Origin: Bifidobacterium mizhiense | GTDB lineage: Bacteria; Actinomycetota; Actinomycetes; Actinomycetales; Bifidobacteriaceae | Direction: 5' to 3' | Assembly: GCF_020884755.1 (NCBI RefSeq) | Contig: NZ_BPWE01000004.1 | Location: 1 to 64,000, forward strand | DNA: 64,000 nucleotides | The notes under the pieces: model-generated | Told to the model about the DNA's origin: nothing | Databases searched by the model: none | What the model saw: only the letters and a program-made list of their open reading frames with translations | Translations under genes and position numbers: made by a program | Shown: in pieces, positions 8,055-16,097 of the stretch | Layout: the number at the start of each line of letters is the position of its first letter | How positions within the stretch are numbered: the stretch's first letter is position 1

Positions 8055-9964
8055 TGACCTGCCGGGCAGAAGATCGTCTTGCTGCTGATCGAGACAATGG
8101 CAATCGCAATCTTCGCATGCTTCCCGCTGCTTGTCTGGCCTGGGCTATTGCCCTGCTGATCCCATGGCTTCTGGACCGGAGCGTGGGTGAATCTGTGGCC
8201 GGATCAGCCAAGAACGAGGACTGGTCCAAAACGGCAGGGGAGTCCAGAGGCGACATGGGTATGTCGGTCTGGTTGATGCCGCTTGTCTTGGCGCTCCCAT
8301 TGCTGATAGCCATGGTCCTGCTTGCCTTCAAACTCGTTTGCTTGCTTGTTACAGGGGACGCTGATTGCAAGAGACAGGTACTGCGTCCGCCCTATCGCTC
8401 ATGTCGGCGGATCTGGCTGCACCAAGTTTGTCAGTCTCCCTGTATTCCCACCTGGCTTGGTCCTCGGAAGCTGCCGACATTGGCTGTCTTGGCTGCTGTG
8501 GCTCTGACTGTGGCATTGGCCGCCGCAGTTGGTCATGAGTCAGTGCGCAGCGGGCCGGCAGCCCGGCAGATTCGTCAGGGAAAAGCACTGGCTGAGGTTC
8601 GTGGCTGGGCTGTGGGCCCCATGAGTGCATCCTCTCGGCGAGGCTGGGACTGTCAGGCGGAGGTCAGGCTGGCATGGGTGACTGTGGCCGGGGTGCGCAT
8701 GCCTTCCGATGAACGGATCATCCTCTTCGCCCGAAGCCGTTCATGCCTGCTGCAACAGGGCGGGCAGTATCGTGCGCGAGGCCTCTTGGAGCCCTCTGCT
8801 TACGGCCGTCCTATTCCCTGGCTGGCTGTGGAAGAGGGGGCGAAAGAGGTCGAGCCGCCAGGCCCCTGTAGACGATTGATCGCCCGTATGCAAAGGGCCT
8901 TTCTCGAACAGACCAGCAGACTGGACGATCAGGGACGGATCCTGGTGCCGGGTTTGACCATGGGCATTCTGGGCAACCAGGCTCTGCCCGGGTCGGATGG
9001 CTCCCTGGGCAGGCCGGCAGTGGAGCCTGCCTATGCCACCCGTCTGACCCAGGACTTCCGGACATCGGGCATCCTGCACCTGATGGCGGTCTCTGGCGGG
9101 CACTTCATGATCCTGGCCTCGCTGCTGGTCAGGATCATGCGAGCCCTGCGCTCGCCGCCCTTGCCGATGGCCTTGGTTTTGTCTGCCGCCTATCTGGGTT
9201 TGGGCATGCTAATGGTCCCAGGTGATTCAGTTCTGCGAGCTCAGGCCATGGGGCTTCTTTCGGCCTTGGCTCTGGCTGTCTGCCGGCCGGCCCAGTCATT
9301 GAACACGCTGTCCTGGTGTGTCCTGCTGGTGCTGATCCTGCGACCTTCCATGGCTGCCAGCTTCGGCTTCGCGCTCTCTTGTGGAGCCGTGCTGGGCATC
9401 GGTCTGGGTAACCGGCGGTTGGCGGCCCTTCTTGAAGATCATCTTCCGACATTTTTGGCACGTCCATTGGCCACGACCCTGTGCGCCCAGGCCGGAACCC
9501 TGCCCGTGCAGGTGTTGATGAGTCCCGGGTTGCCGCTACTGGCTCCACTGGCCAACCTGCTGGTCACTCCTGTGGTCGACGCTGCCACAGTGACCGGCCT
9601 GCTGGCTCTGCTCACCTCCTGGCTCTGGCCTCCAGTGGGTCTGTTCCTGGCCCGACTGACCTCTCTGGGTACCGGAGTCATGGCTTTTGCCGCCAGGTGG
9701 TTGGGCGAAGCGGCTGCTCCGGCGGCCTGGCCACCGGGACCGGTCGGTAGCGTCTGCCTGGTTGGTCTGGGTCTCATGGCCGTGATCGATCATCGGCTGA
9801 TTCGATTCATCCGTGATCTGGGGCGAGACCATTCATGGCCGGCTGTAACAGGGGTGAATTCCGGGGTTCCCTTCCGGCCGTCCGCTTGGGTGTCAATCAA
9901 GGGCTGGCTACGGCAGACCTATGGCCTTCTAGCCCAGCTGGTCTTCAAAAATGACCGAGGGTAA
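8051..9964 (+). CDS. comEC: ComEC/Rec2-family DNA-uptake channel protein, lacking the C-terminal hydrolase domain
   Basis: A polytopic membrane protein that in competent bacteria forms the channel for single-stranded DNA. The N-terminal part has membrane segments and an OB-like DUF4131 region. The competence domain is marked by HLMAVSGGHFMILASLLVRI and further hydrophobic helices (PLANLLVTPVVDAATVTGLL). At about 637 residues it ends soon after the last membrane helix. The metallo-beta-lactamase-like domain that many full-length ComEC proteins (about 750-800 residues) carry is absent. It overlaps comEA by 4 bp (ATGA) and is followed by holA, a common actinobacterial order. Confidence 0.9.
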   Translation: MMTCRAEDRLAADRDNGNRNLRMLPAACLAWAIALLIPWLLDRSVGESVAGSAKNEDWSKTAGESRGDMGMSVWLMPLVLALPLLIAMVLLAFKLVCLLVTGDADCKRQVLRPPYRSCRRIWLHQVCQSPCIPTWLGPRKLPTLAVLAAVALTVALAAAVGHESVRSGPAARQIRQGKALAEVRGWAVGPMSASSRRGWDCQAEVRLAWVTVAGVRMPSDERIILFARSRSCLLQQGGQYRARGLLEPSAYGRPIPWLAVEEGAKEVEPPGPCRRLIARMQRAFLEQTSRLDDQGRILVPGLTMGILGNQALPGSDGSLGRPAVEPAYATRLTQDFRTSGILHLMAVSGGHFMILASLLVRIMRALRSPPLPMALVLSAAYLGLGMLMVPGDSVLRAQAMGLLSALALAVCRPAQSLNTLSWCVLLVLILRPSMAASFGFALSCGAVLGIGLGNRRLAALLEDHLPTFLARPLATTLCAQAGTLPVQVLMSPGLPLLAPLANLLVTPVVDAATVTGLLALLTSWLWPPVGLFLARLTSLGTGVMAFAARWLGEAAAPAAWPPGPVGSVCLVGLGLMAVIDHRLIRFIRDLGRDHSWPAVTGVNSGVPFRPSAWVSIKGWLRQTYGLLAQLVFKNDRG

Positions 9965-9992
9965 TGTCCAGCGATGAAGGGAGATTTGAGTC

Positions 9993-10970
9993 ATGACCAA
10001 AGCTCAGCAGGAGAACCCTTCCGTCCATCTGGTGGTCGGCGGCGATCCCTTCCTCAACGCCCAGCGTTTCAAGGAGCTGTGCGCGCAGGCATGCGCCGCT
10101 CACCCGGACAGCGAATACATTGAGCTGGACGCGGCGGACTGCGACGCTTACGCCTTTCAGGAGGCGGTCGGACCCTCCCTGCTCAGTCAGACGGCCGTGG
10201 TTTGTCTGGATGATCTGCAGGCGGCTGATGAAGCCCTGAGCCAGGCCTTGATCGATTTCTGCCGCGAGAGCGCAGGGGACGAATCCAGTATCGTCATCGC
10301 ACGTCATGACGGGGGCAACCGGGGCCGCAGGCTCCTAGACCAAATGGCGCGGGTCGGAGCTGTCACGGAGCGGATGCCGGATCTGAAGAAGTTCGACGAC
10401 AAGATCGACTTCGTCTATGGGCGTTTCAAAGCTCATCAGCGCCGTATACAGCCACGGGCTGCCCAGCGCCTGGTGGATGTTCTGGGCGAGCGCACTCCGG
10501 AACTGGCTGCCATGTGCTCCCAGCTCTGCTTCGATTTTGACCAGAATCCCATGACCCTGGAGATCGTCAACCGTTATCTGACCGACAACCCGGCTGTATC
10601 CGGATTCGCGGTGGCGGATAGGGCCCTTGCTGGCAGGCCGGCCCAAGCCGTCGTCGCTCTGCGTACGGCTCTGGAGCAGGGCAACGAACCAGTCTCCCTG
10701 ATTGGCGTACTGGCCCTGAAGCTGCGGACGCTAGCCAAGGAGGCGGCCATCGAGTCGGGATCCATTACCACAGCCGAGGCCAAGGCTGCCTACTGGCAGT
10801 TGCGGGAGGCCAAGAGACAGCTGCATGGATGGACCTCCTCCGGCTTGGCGGCCTGCATCGAGGCCTTGGCCCAGGCTGATGAGATCAGCAAGACCAGCAG
10901 CGGCGACGCCCGCTATGCTCTGGAACGGGCGGTGGAGCTGATCGCCGCCAAGGGAAGGACATTGGCATGA
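9993..10970 (+). CDS. holA: DNA polymerase III subunit delta
   Basis: HolA opens the sliding clamp within the clamp-loader complex. The 325-residue protein begins VHLVVGGDPFLNAQRF, the degenerate nucleotide-binding start typical of delta subunits, and has the middle segment FDDKIDFVYGRFKAHQRRIQPRAAQRLVDVLG and a helical C-terminal collar domain. Its position after comEC is common in bacteria. GGGAG at about 9980 serves as a ribosome binding site. It overlaps tsaE by 4 bp. Confidence 0.9.
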   Translation: MTKAQQENPSVHLVVGGDPFLNAQRFKELCAQACAAHPDSEYIELDAADCDAYAFQEAVGPSLLSQTAVVCLDDLQAADEALSQALIDFCRESAGDESSIVIARHDGGNRGRRLLDQMARVGAVTERMPDLKKFDDKIDFVYGRFKAHQRRIQPRAAQRLVDVLGERTPELAAMCSQLCFDFDQNPMTLEIVNRYLTDNPAVSGFAVADRALAGRPAQAVVALRTALEQGNEPVSLIGVLALKLRTLAKEAAIESGSITTAEAKAAYWQLREAKRQLHGWTSSGLAACIEALAQADEISKTSSGDARYALERAVELIAAKGRTLA

Positions 10971-11551
10971 GCCAGCAGGATGGATTGGAACTGGCGGTGC
11001 CTACAGGCGAGGACATGCAACGCCTGGGCAGAAACCTGGCCTCGTGTCTGCAAGGCGGGGACGTGATCCTCCTGTCCGGGCCTCTGGGGGCGGGTAAGAC
11101 CACCCTGGCTCAGGGGCTGGGCGACGGACTTGGAGTGGACGGCCCTGTGGTTTCGCCCACGTTCACCATCGCCAGGGAGCTGCATGGTCGCCTGTCCGGC
11201 GGCTCGCCGGTTACCTTGATCCACGTGGATGCCTACCGGCTGGGCGGACAGGACTATCTGCCTGGCGAGGATGCCGTGGATCGGCTCTTGGACGAGCTGG
11301 AGTCCCTTGGTCTGGATGAGGAATTGGAAGACCCGGGCCAAAGGACCATCATTCTGATGGAATGGGGCGAGCAGATGGCCTCTGCCCTGGCCGATCAACG
11401 TCTGGAAGTGAGCATCGCCCGACCCGTGGATCCCCGGGAAGATCCTGAGGCGCCACCCAGCTCCCAGGGTCAGCGTATGGTACGTCTGCGTGGAGTGGGT
11501 CCGTCTTGGGCCAATAGAATGGATCAGCTGAGAAAGGCGATGACGGCATGA
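10967..11551 (+). CDS. tsaE: tRNA t6A biosynthesis ATPase TsaE
   Basis: TsaE is the ATPase partner of TsaB/TsaD in making threonylcarbamoyladenosine at position 37 of ANN-decoding tRNAs. The Walker A motif SGPLGAGKTTLAQGLG is near residues 38-53. It is followed by VVSPTFTIARE and the HVDAYRLGG segment, with IILMEWGEQ towards the end, all typical of the family. The 194 residues include a small insertion compared with the usual 150-160. The start overlaps holA and the end overlaps tsaB by 4 bp, so all are probably translated from one transcript. Confidence 0.95.
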   Translation: MSQQDGLELAVPTGEDMQRLGRNLASCLQGGDVILLSGPLGAGKTTLAQGLGDGLGVDGPVVSPTFTIARELHGRLSGGSPVTLIHVDAYRLGGQDYLPGEDAVDRLLDELESLGLDEELEDPGQRTIILMEWGEQMASALADQRLEVSIARPVDPREDPEAPPSSQGQRMVRLRGVGPSWANRMDQLRKAMTA

Positions 11552-12336
11552 GCGGGACCGATACGTCCCTTTTGGTGATCGATACCTCCTATGGCTCGAC
11601 TGTGGGGCTGCTGGGGCGGGAGCCGTGCATCGAGACCGACTCGCGCTCGCACGTAGAACGCCTCCAGGTCAATATCGCCAAGGTCATGGATCAGGCTGGG
11701 CTGTCTGCAAACGATCTGCGGACCATCGTGGTGGGACTGGGGCCTGCACCCTTCACCGGTCTGCGGGCGGGCATCGTCACTGCCAAAGCCCTGGCGTTTG
11801 CCACGGGTGCCCGTCTGCTGGGACAGGACATCCTGGAGCCGCAAGCCCGCTATGCCTACAGCCGGTTCAAGCGGCAGGGCCAGGATCATTCACGGCTTCT
11901 GGTCCTGGCTGTCAACGATGCACGACGGCGGCAGCTCTACTACCGTCTTTTTGACGACTTCGATGGCGCGGAGGCCCCGGCCCAGCCGCTGACCGACATG
12001 AGCATCGACTATCCAACGGTGATCTGTGAGAAGATCGCGGCCATCGTGGAAGAGCGGGAGTCTGTGGACCAGGGGCCAGTCACTCTGGTCATTAGCGGTC
12101 ATGGAGCCGGCCGCTATGCCGACCAATGGGAGCGTCTGGATAAGCGTTCCGATATACGGGTGGTGCTGGATGAAGGATCCTTCCTGGAGGATCGGACACG
12201 GGGGACAGGCCTGATGGCTGCTTGCGCTAGCAGACGTGCCCAGTATGGGCTGATCGACCCGGTGGAGCCCCTTTATCTTCGCCGGCCGGACGTCTCAGTC
12301 CCCAATCCGCTTAAGCACGTGGCAATCCAATCATGA
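11548..12336 (+). CDS. tsaB: tRNA t6A biosynthesis protein TsaB
   Basis: TsaB is an inactive ASKHA-fold scaffold that dimerises with TsaD. The N-terminus LLVIDTSYGSTVGLL and the segment IVVGLGPAPFTGLRAGI are the family hallmarks. Length is 262 residues. It overlaps both tsaE and rimI by 4 bp (ATGA), giving a tight t6A module. Confidence 0.93.
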   Translation: MSGTDTSLLVIDTSYGSTVGLLGREPCIETDSRSHVERLQVNIAKVMDQAGLSANDLRTIVVGLGPAPFTGLRAGIVTAKALAFATGARLLGQDILEPQARYAYSRFKRQGQDHSRLLVLAVNDARRRQLYYRLFDDFDGAEAPAQPLTDMSIDYPTVICEKIAAIVEERESVDQGPVTLVISGHGAGRYADQWERLDKRSDIRVVLDEGSFLEDRTRGTGLMAACASRRAQYGLIDPVEPLYLRRPDVSVPNPLKHVAIQS

Positions 12337-12845
12337 TTCGCGGGGCGGTCTTTGAGGACCTGGACCGGCTGGTCGATCTGGAGTCACGCGTCTTCGGTGA
12401 CCAGGCCTGGAGCCGGCAGGAGCTGCGGTTCGAGTTGTCTGCGCCTTCGCGCACCTACCTGGTCTGGGAAGACCAGGGTGCCATCCTGGGCTACGGAGGT
12501 TATTGGTCAGGCGAAAGGGATGCCGAACTGATGACCCTCGGGGTCTTGCCGGAAGCCCGGCATCGGGGTATTGCAGGATCTCTGCTGGCCAGGATAATTA
12601 CGGGAGCCGATCGCGAGGGTCTGCAACGCATGAATCTGAAGGTCCGCGTAGATAACCCTGTGGCCATTGACCTCTACAAGAACTTTGGCTTCTCACAGGC
12701 CGGTCTATGCAAGGGTTACTATCAGCCTGAAGACGTGGATGCCTGGGCTATGACCAGACCTTTGAGCTCGATTGGACCGGGACCGGTGGGTTTTGTCAGT
12801 AACAAGCCTTCGGAAGGACAGGAAAGGATCATTGACCATGAGTGA
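12333..12845 (+). CDS. rimI: Ribosomal-protein-alanine N-acetyltransferase RimI (GNAT)
   Basis: A GNAT acetyltransferase that in the RimI family acetylates the N-terminus of ribosomal protein S18. The acetyl-CoA-binding motif A is LPEARHRGIAGSLLARI, and the C-terminal part DNPVAIDLYKNFGFSQAGLC is also typical. It lies between tsaB and tsaD, the normal actinobacterial position, with a 4-bp overlap upstream and an 8-bp overlap downstream. Confidence 0.9.
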   Translation: MIRGAVFEDLDRLVDLESRVFGDQAWSRQELRFELSAPSRTYLVWEDQGAILGYGGYWSGERDAELMTLGVLPEARHRGIAGSLLARIITGADREGLQRMNLKVRVDNPVAIDLYKNFGFSQAGLCKGYYQPEDVDAWAMTRPLSSIGPGPVGFVSNKPSEGQERIIDHE

Positions 12846-13881
12846 GCCACTGGTGCTTGGCATCGAATCCACCTGCGACGAGACCGCTGCCGCCCTGGTT
12901 CAGGGCAACCGGCTGCTGTCCAACGTGGTGGCATCCTCCATGAACGAGCATGCCCGCTATGGTGGCGTCATCCCCGAGATCGCCTCGCGGGCACATGCTG
13001 AGTCCTTTGTGCCGGTCGTCTCCAAGGCCCTGAAGGATGCGGATATGGACCTGTCCCAAGTGGATGCCATAGCGGTCTCGGCTGGTCCTGGACTGGCTGG
13101 ATGCCTTGCTGTAGGCGTTTCCGGTGCCAAGGCGTTGGCTTGGGCGGCGAAGAAGCCCTTGTATGGCATCAACCATGTCATCGGACACATAGCGGTCACC
13201 CAGCTCCAATTCGGACCATTCCCTCAGAATGCCCTGGCCCTGATAGTCTCCGGCGGCCACACCTCGTTGCTGCATGTGGATGATCTGGCGCGATCGGTCC
13301 AGGTGGTGGGCACCACCCTGGACGACGCGGCGGGGGAGTGCTTCGACAAGATCGCACGCCTGCTTGGCTTCCCCTATCCTGGCGGCCCCCACATCGACCG
13401 CCATGCCCGTCTGGGCGACCCCCACGCCATCGCCGTGCCCCAGGGATTGACCAAGGGCCGGGCCGGAGCCGAGCATCCTTATGATTTCAGCTTCTCCGGA
13501 GTCAAGACCGCCGTGGCTCGATGGGTCGAACGCAGACAGCAGGCCGGACTCGACATTCCCGTGGACGATGTCTGTGCCTCCCTGGCTGATTCCGTGGGCA
13601 CCGTCCTGTCCCGCAAGGCCATGGCCGCCTGTCACAGTTTCGACACGGATACCTTGATTGTCGGCGGCGGGTTCTCGGCCAACTCGCAGCTGCGTGGCAA
13701 GCTTCAGGAATTCGGCGAGCAGGAGGGCATCAAGGTCCGCATTCCCAAGATCAACCTGTGCACGGACAATGGCGCCATGGTGGCCATGCTGGGCGTCAAT
13801 CTGGTCCAGGCCGGACTGTCCCCCTCCGCTCCTGACTTCTCCATCGATTCGGCCATGCCCATGGACAGGATTCTCATGTAA
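12838..13881 (+). CDS. tsaD: tRNA N6-adenosine threonylcarbamoyltransferase TsaD
   Basis: TsaD transfers the threonylcarbamoyl group to A37 of tRNA. The N-terminus LGIESTCDETAAALV, the metal-binding NHVIGHIAVTQL (HxxxH), LIVSGGHTSLL, and VGGGFSANSQLR with CTDNGAMVA are all intact. The start at ATG 12838 is preceded by GGAAAGGA and overlaps the end of rimI by 8 bp. An upstream in-frame start at 12772 is unlikely because it lies within rimI. Length is 347 residues, normal for the family. Confidence 0.97.
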   Translation: MSEPLVLGIESTCDETAAALVQGNRLLSNVVASSMNEHARYGGVIPEIASRAHAESFVPVVSKALKDADMDLSQVDAIAVSAGPGLAGCLAVGVSGAKALAWAAKKPLYGINHVIGHIAVTQLQFGPFPQNALALIVSGGHTSLLHVDDLARSVQVVGTTLDDAAGECFDKIARLLGFPYPGGPHIDRHARLGDPHAIAVPQGLTKGRAGAEHPYDFSFSGVKTAVARWVERRQQAGLDIPVDDVCASLADSVGTVLSRKAMAACHSFDTDTLIVGGGFSANSQLRGKLQEFGEQEGIKVRIPKINLCTDNGAMVAMLGVNLVQAGLSPSAPDFSIDSAMPMDRILM

Positions 13882-13894
13882 TCGACACGCCAAG

Positions 13895-13923
13895 TTGTCG
13901 GATGCAAGGGTCCTGACTATAGT
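13895..13923 (+). promoter_or_regulatory. Promoter of tRNA-Asn
   Basis: TTGTCG (13895-13900), a 17-bp spacer and TATAGT (13918-13923) lie 37 bp before the tRNA. The spacing is ideal for the housekeeping sigma factor. Confidence 0.75.
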
Positions 13924-13959
13924 ATGGTAATTGTGTTCAGCGAGAGTTGAACGGGACAT

Positions 13960-14032
13960 TCCCGCATAGCTCAGTTGGCAGAGCGTTCGACTGTTAATCG
14001 AAATGTCGCTGGTTCAAGCCCAGCTGCGGGAG
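13960..14032 (+). tRNA. tRNA-Asn(GTT)
   Basis: The acceptor TCCCGCA pairs with TGCGGGA, discriminator G. The D-arm is AGCTCAGTTGGCAGAGC, the anticodon stem-loop TTCGACTGTTAATCGAA gives GTT, and the T-loop contains GGTTCAAGCC. CCA is not encoded. A terminator lies directly behind it. The AT-richer sugar locus starts on its 3' side. Confidence 0.96.
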
Positions 14033-14037
14033 CTCTC

Positions 14038-14062
14038 AACCGCCGGTTTTCCGGCGGTTTTC
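14038..14062 (+). terminator. Terminator of tRNA-Asn
   Basis: AACCGCCGG (14038-14046) pairs with CCGGCGGTT (14051-14059) around TTTT, followed by further T. Confidence 0.85.
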
Positions 14063-14318
14063 TTTATGTGAGCCATATTGGTTTGGTTCTATCTGCAAGG
14101 AACTGGCCTGTCATTGCAATGGGCTAGCTTATTGTTTTCTACTTAGTGACTGATGGGAAATTGTCAAGGCTCTGCCTCCCTACGTGTTTCCTTTAACCCA
14201 ATGTGTAGATAGTCGGCTTTGAGATTTAGCTATAGATATAGCAGTCAAAAGACCCAACAGACCCTTAGGCATCGTGTTGCATCGGATGGCGTGTCGCGTG
14301 TATTCTCAGGCGAGTTAG
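14063..14318. other. Noncoding AT-rich spacer upstream of the arabinofuranosidase operon
   Basis: No convincing gene is present. Short open frames here have neither ribosome binding sites nor recognisable products. Together with the operator region to 14517 this is the 5' control region of the sugar locus. Confidence 0.5.
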
Positions 14319-14330
14319 AACAACGTTGTA
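14319..14330. promoter_or_regulatory. Operator candidate O1 (LacI-type palindrome)
   Basis: AACAACGTTGTA with perfect core ACAACGTTGT. An identical copy lies at 14443. The dyad with central CG is typical of LacI-family operators, and a LacI regulator (19523-20602) ends the locus. Confidence 0.7.
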
Positions 14331-14337
14331 TGTCTTG

Positions 14338-14368
14338 TTGGTTCTGCACTTTCTTTTTGTTGTATAGT
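14338..14368 (+). promoter_or_regulatory. Candidate promoter of the arabinofuranosidase operon
   Basis: TTGGTT (14338-14343), a 19-bp spacer and TATAGT (14363-14368) lie between the two operator palindromes. The -35 is weak. A start near 14375 would put O2 about 70 bp into the transcript. Confidence 0.4.
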
Positions 14369-14442
14369 GTATTTAGTGATGTGCAGGGTTGCACGGAGAA
14401 AAGCGAGGCAAAGAAATGATTCTTCTGCATATTTCGTGGTAA

Positions 14443-14454
14443 AACAACGTTGTA
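14443..14454. promoter_or_regulatory. Operator candidate O2 (LacI-type palindrome)
   Basis: A second exact copy of AACAACGTTGTA, 124 bp after O1 and 64 bp before the arabinofuranosidase start. Paired sites suggest loop formation or a roadblock. Confidence 0.7.
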
Positions 14455-14517
14455 CTCAAAAGAGAGAACCCTGCACTGCTGATGGACATAAAAGGCAGGG
14501 GAAAGGAGACCAGATCC

Positions 14518-16053
14518 ATGGAAGAACGGCAACAATCAAAGCCTGGAAAAGCGCATCTGATTCTGGACACGCAGACAAGGTCCATCCCCATCAATGAACG
14601 CGTTTTCGGCTCGTTTGTTGAGCATTTGGGTCGTGGTATCTATACAGGCATCTACGAACCAGATCATCCGACTGCAAACAAGGCGGGATTTAGACAGGAT
14701 GTCATTGATTTGGTAAAGGAGCTTGGCGTCACTGCTATCCGCTATCCCGGCGGGAACTTTGTATCCGGCTATCGCTGGGAGGATGGTGTCGGGCCGCGCT
14801 CTGAACGTCCAAAGCGCATCGATCTGGCCTGGCATTCGGGCGAAAGCAATGAATTCGGTCTTCATGAGATGGCGGATTGGCTGGATGAATTGGGCGGCAA
14901 CGAACTCATGGAAGCTGTCAATCTTGGTACACGGGGTATTCAAGAGGCCCTTGATCTACTTGAATACGCCAATATTCCTTCTGGTACGGCTTTATCTGAC
15001 ATGCGCCGACGCAATGGTCGTGAGCAGCCGTTCGGAATTCGAATGTGGTGCTTAGGCAATGAGATGGATGGTACTTGGCAGATCGGTCACAAGACCGCCC
15101 ATGAATACGCCAGACTGGTCACTCAGACTGCAACGGCGATGCGTATGGTCGACCCCGATCTAGAGTTGGTGGCCTGCGGCTCTTCTTCGCACAGCATGCC
15201 TACTTTCGGTGAATGGGAACGTACTGTACTGGAGGAAGCCTACGATCAGATTAATTTCATTTCCTGCCATGCGTATTATGAGCCGCACAATCGCGATATG
15301 GCCAGCTTCTTGGCTTCCGGTGTCGATATGGATGGGTTCATCCGCGATGTGGCTTCAGTCATAGCGGCGGTTCGTGGCAGACTCAAGAGTAAGCACAAGG
15401 TCTATATATCTTTCGATGAATGGAATGTCTGGTATCAGGATGCAGAGCCGAGTAAGCCTCCAGTAGGTATAGGTAACTGGCCTCAGGGTTCGAGACTTCT
15501 GGAAGATATCTATTCAGTTGCTGACGCAGTGGTGTTTGGCGATCTGCTCATCACCCTGCTCAGAAATGCTGATGTCGTGCATTCCGCCAGTCTGGCTCAA
15601 TTGGTCAATGTCATTGCTCCAATCATGACAGAACCTGGTGGTCCTGCTTGGAGACAAACCATTTTCTTCCCGTTTGCTCTGACTGCCAAATATGCCAAGG
15701 GTGGCAGTGTGCTGCCCTCTCAGGAAGATGCCGACAGATGCGAAACCAGCCAATACGGCGATGTGCCGATGACGGACTCTGTTGTGGTAAGAGGAGCTGA
15801 TGGCTCGCTGACTGTTTTCGTTGTCAACCGCAGCCTTGATCGGAGTGTAGAGTATCGTTCCGATCTTTCCGGACTCTACAGAACTGGCAAAGTGGTTGTT
15901 CGGAGCCTCCATGACGAAGATATTGCTGCTCGCAATACGCTTGAGGATCCAGAGCGTGTCGGTTTGCAGACGCGTAAGGACTTTACCTTTGAGAACGGCA
16001 AACTGAGTATCATGCTTCCTCCGGTTTCGTGGACGGCTATCCACATAGATTGA
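14518..16053 (+). CDS. abfA: Alpha-L-arabinofuranosidase, glycoside hydrolase family 51
   Basis: This retaining exo-enzyme removes terminal alpha-L-arabinofuranosyl groups from arabinan, arabinoxylan or their oligosaccharides. The acid/base Glu is E182 in LGNEMDG and the nucleophile is E301 in SFDEWNVW. The spacing of 119 equals that of characterised GH51 enzymes (E175/E294 in the Geobacillus enzyme). VFGSFVEHLGRGIYTGIYEP and AIRYPGGNFVSGYRWEDG are also diagnostic. There is no signal peptide, so it acts in the cytoplasm on imported oligosaccharides. Length is 511 residues. ATG 14518 is preceded by AAGGAG at 9 bp. It heads the operon with the transporter genes. Confidence 0.96.
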   Translation: MEERQQSKPGKAHLILDTQTRSIPINERVFGSFVEHLGRGIYTGIYEPDHPTANKAGFRQDVIDLVKELGVTAIRYPGGNFVSGYRWEDGVGPRSERPKRIDLAWHSGESNEFGLHEMADWLDELGGNELMEAVNLGTRGIQEALDLLEYANIPSGTALSDMRRRNGREQPFGIRMWCLGNEMDGTWQIGHKTAHEYARLVTQTATAMRMVDPDLELVACGSSSHSMPTFGEWERTVLEEAYDQINFISCHAYYEPHNRDMASFLASGVDMDGFIRDVASVIAAVRGRLKSKHKVYISFDEWNVWYQDAEPSKPPVGIGNWPQGSRLLEDIYSVADAVVFGDLLITLLRNADVVHSASLAQLVNVIAPIMTEPGGPAWRQTIFFPFALTAKYAKGGSVLPSQEDADRCETSQYGDVPMTDSVVVRGADGSLTVFVVNRSLDRSVEYRSDLSGLYRTGKVVVRSLHDEDIAARNTLEDPERVGLQTRKDFTFENGKLSIMLPPVSWTAIHID

Positions 16054-16097
16054 TAATTACAAATTGTTGGTTTCCACATATATTCAAAGGAGAAATA

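Noticed and set aside
14219-14419. 66-codon plus-strand frame in the arabinofuranosidase control region
   Set aside because: Cys/Phe-rich, no ribosome binding site, and it overlaps the operator and promoter.
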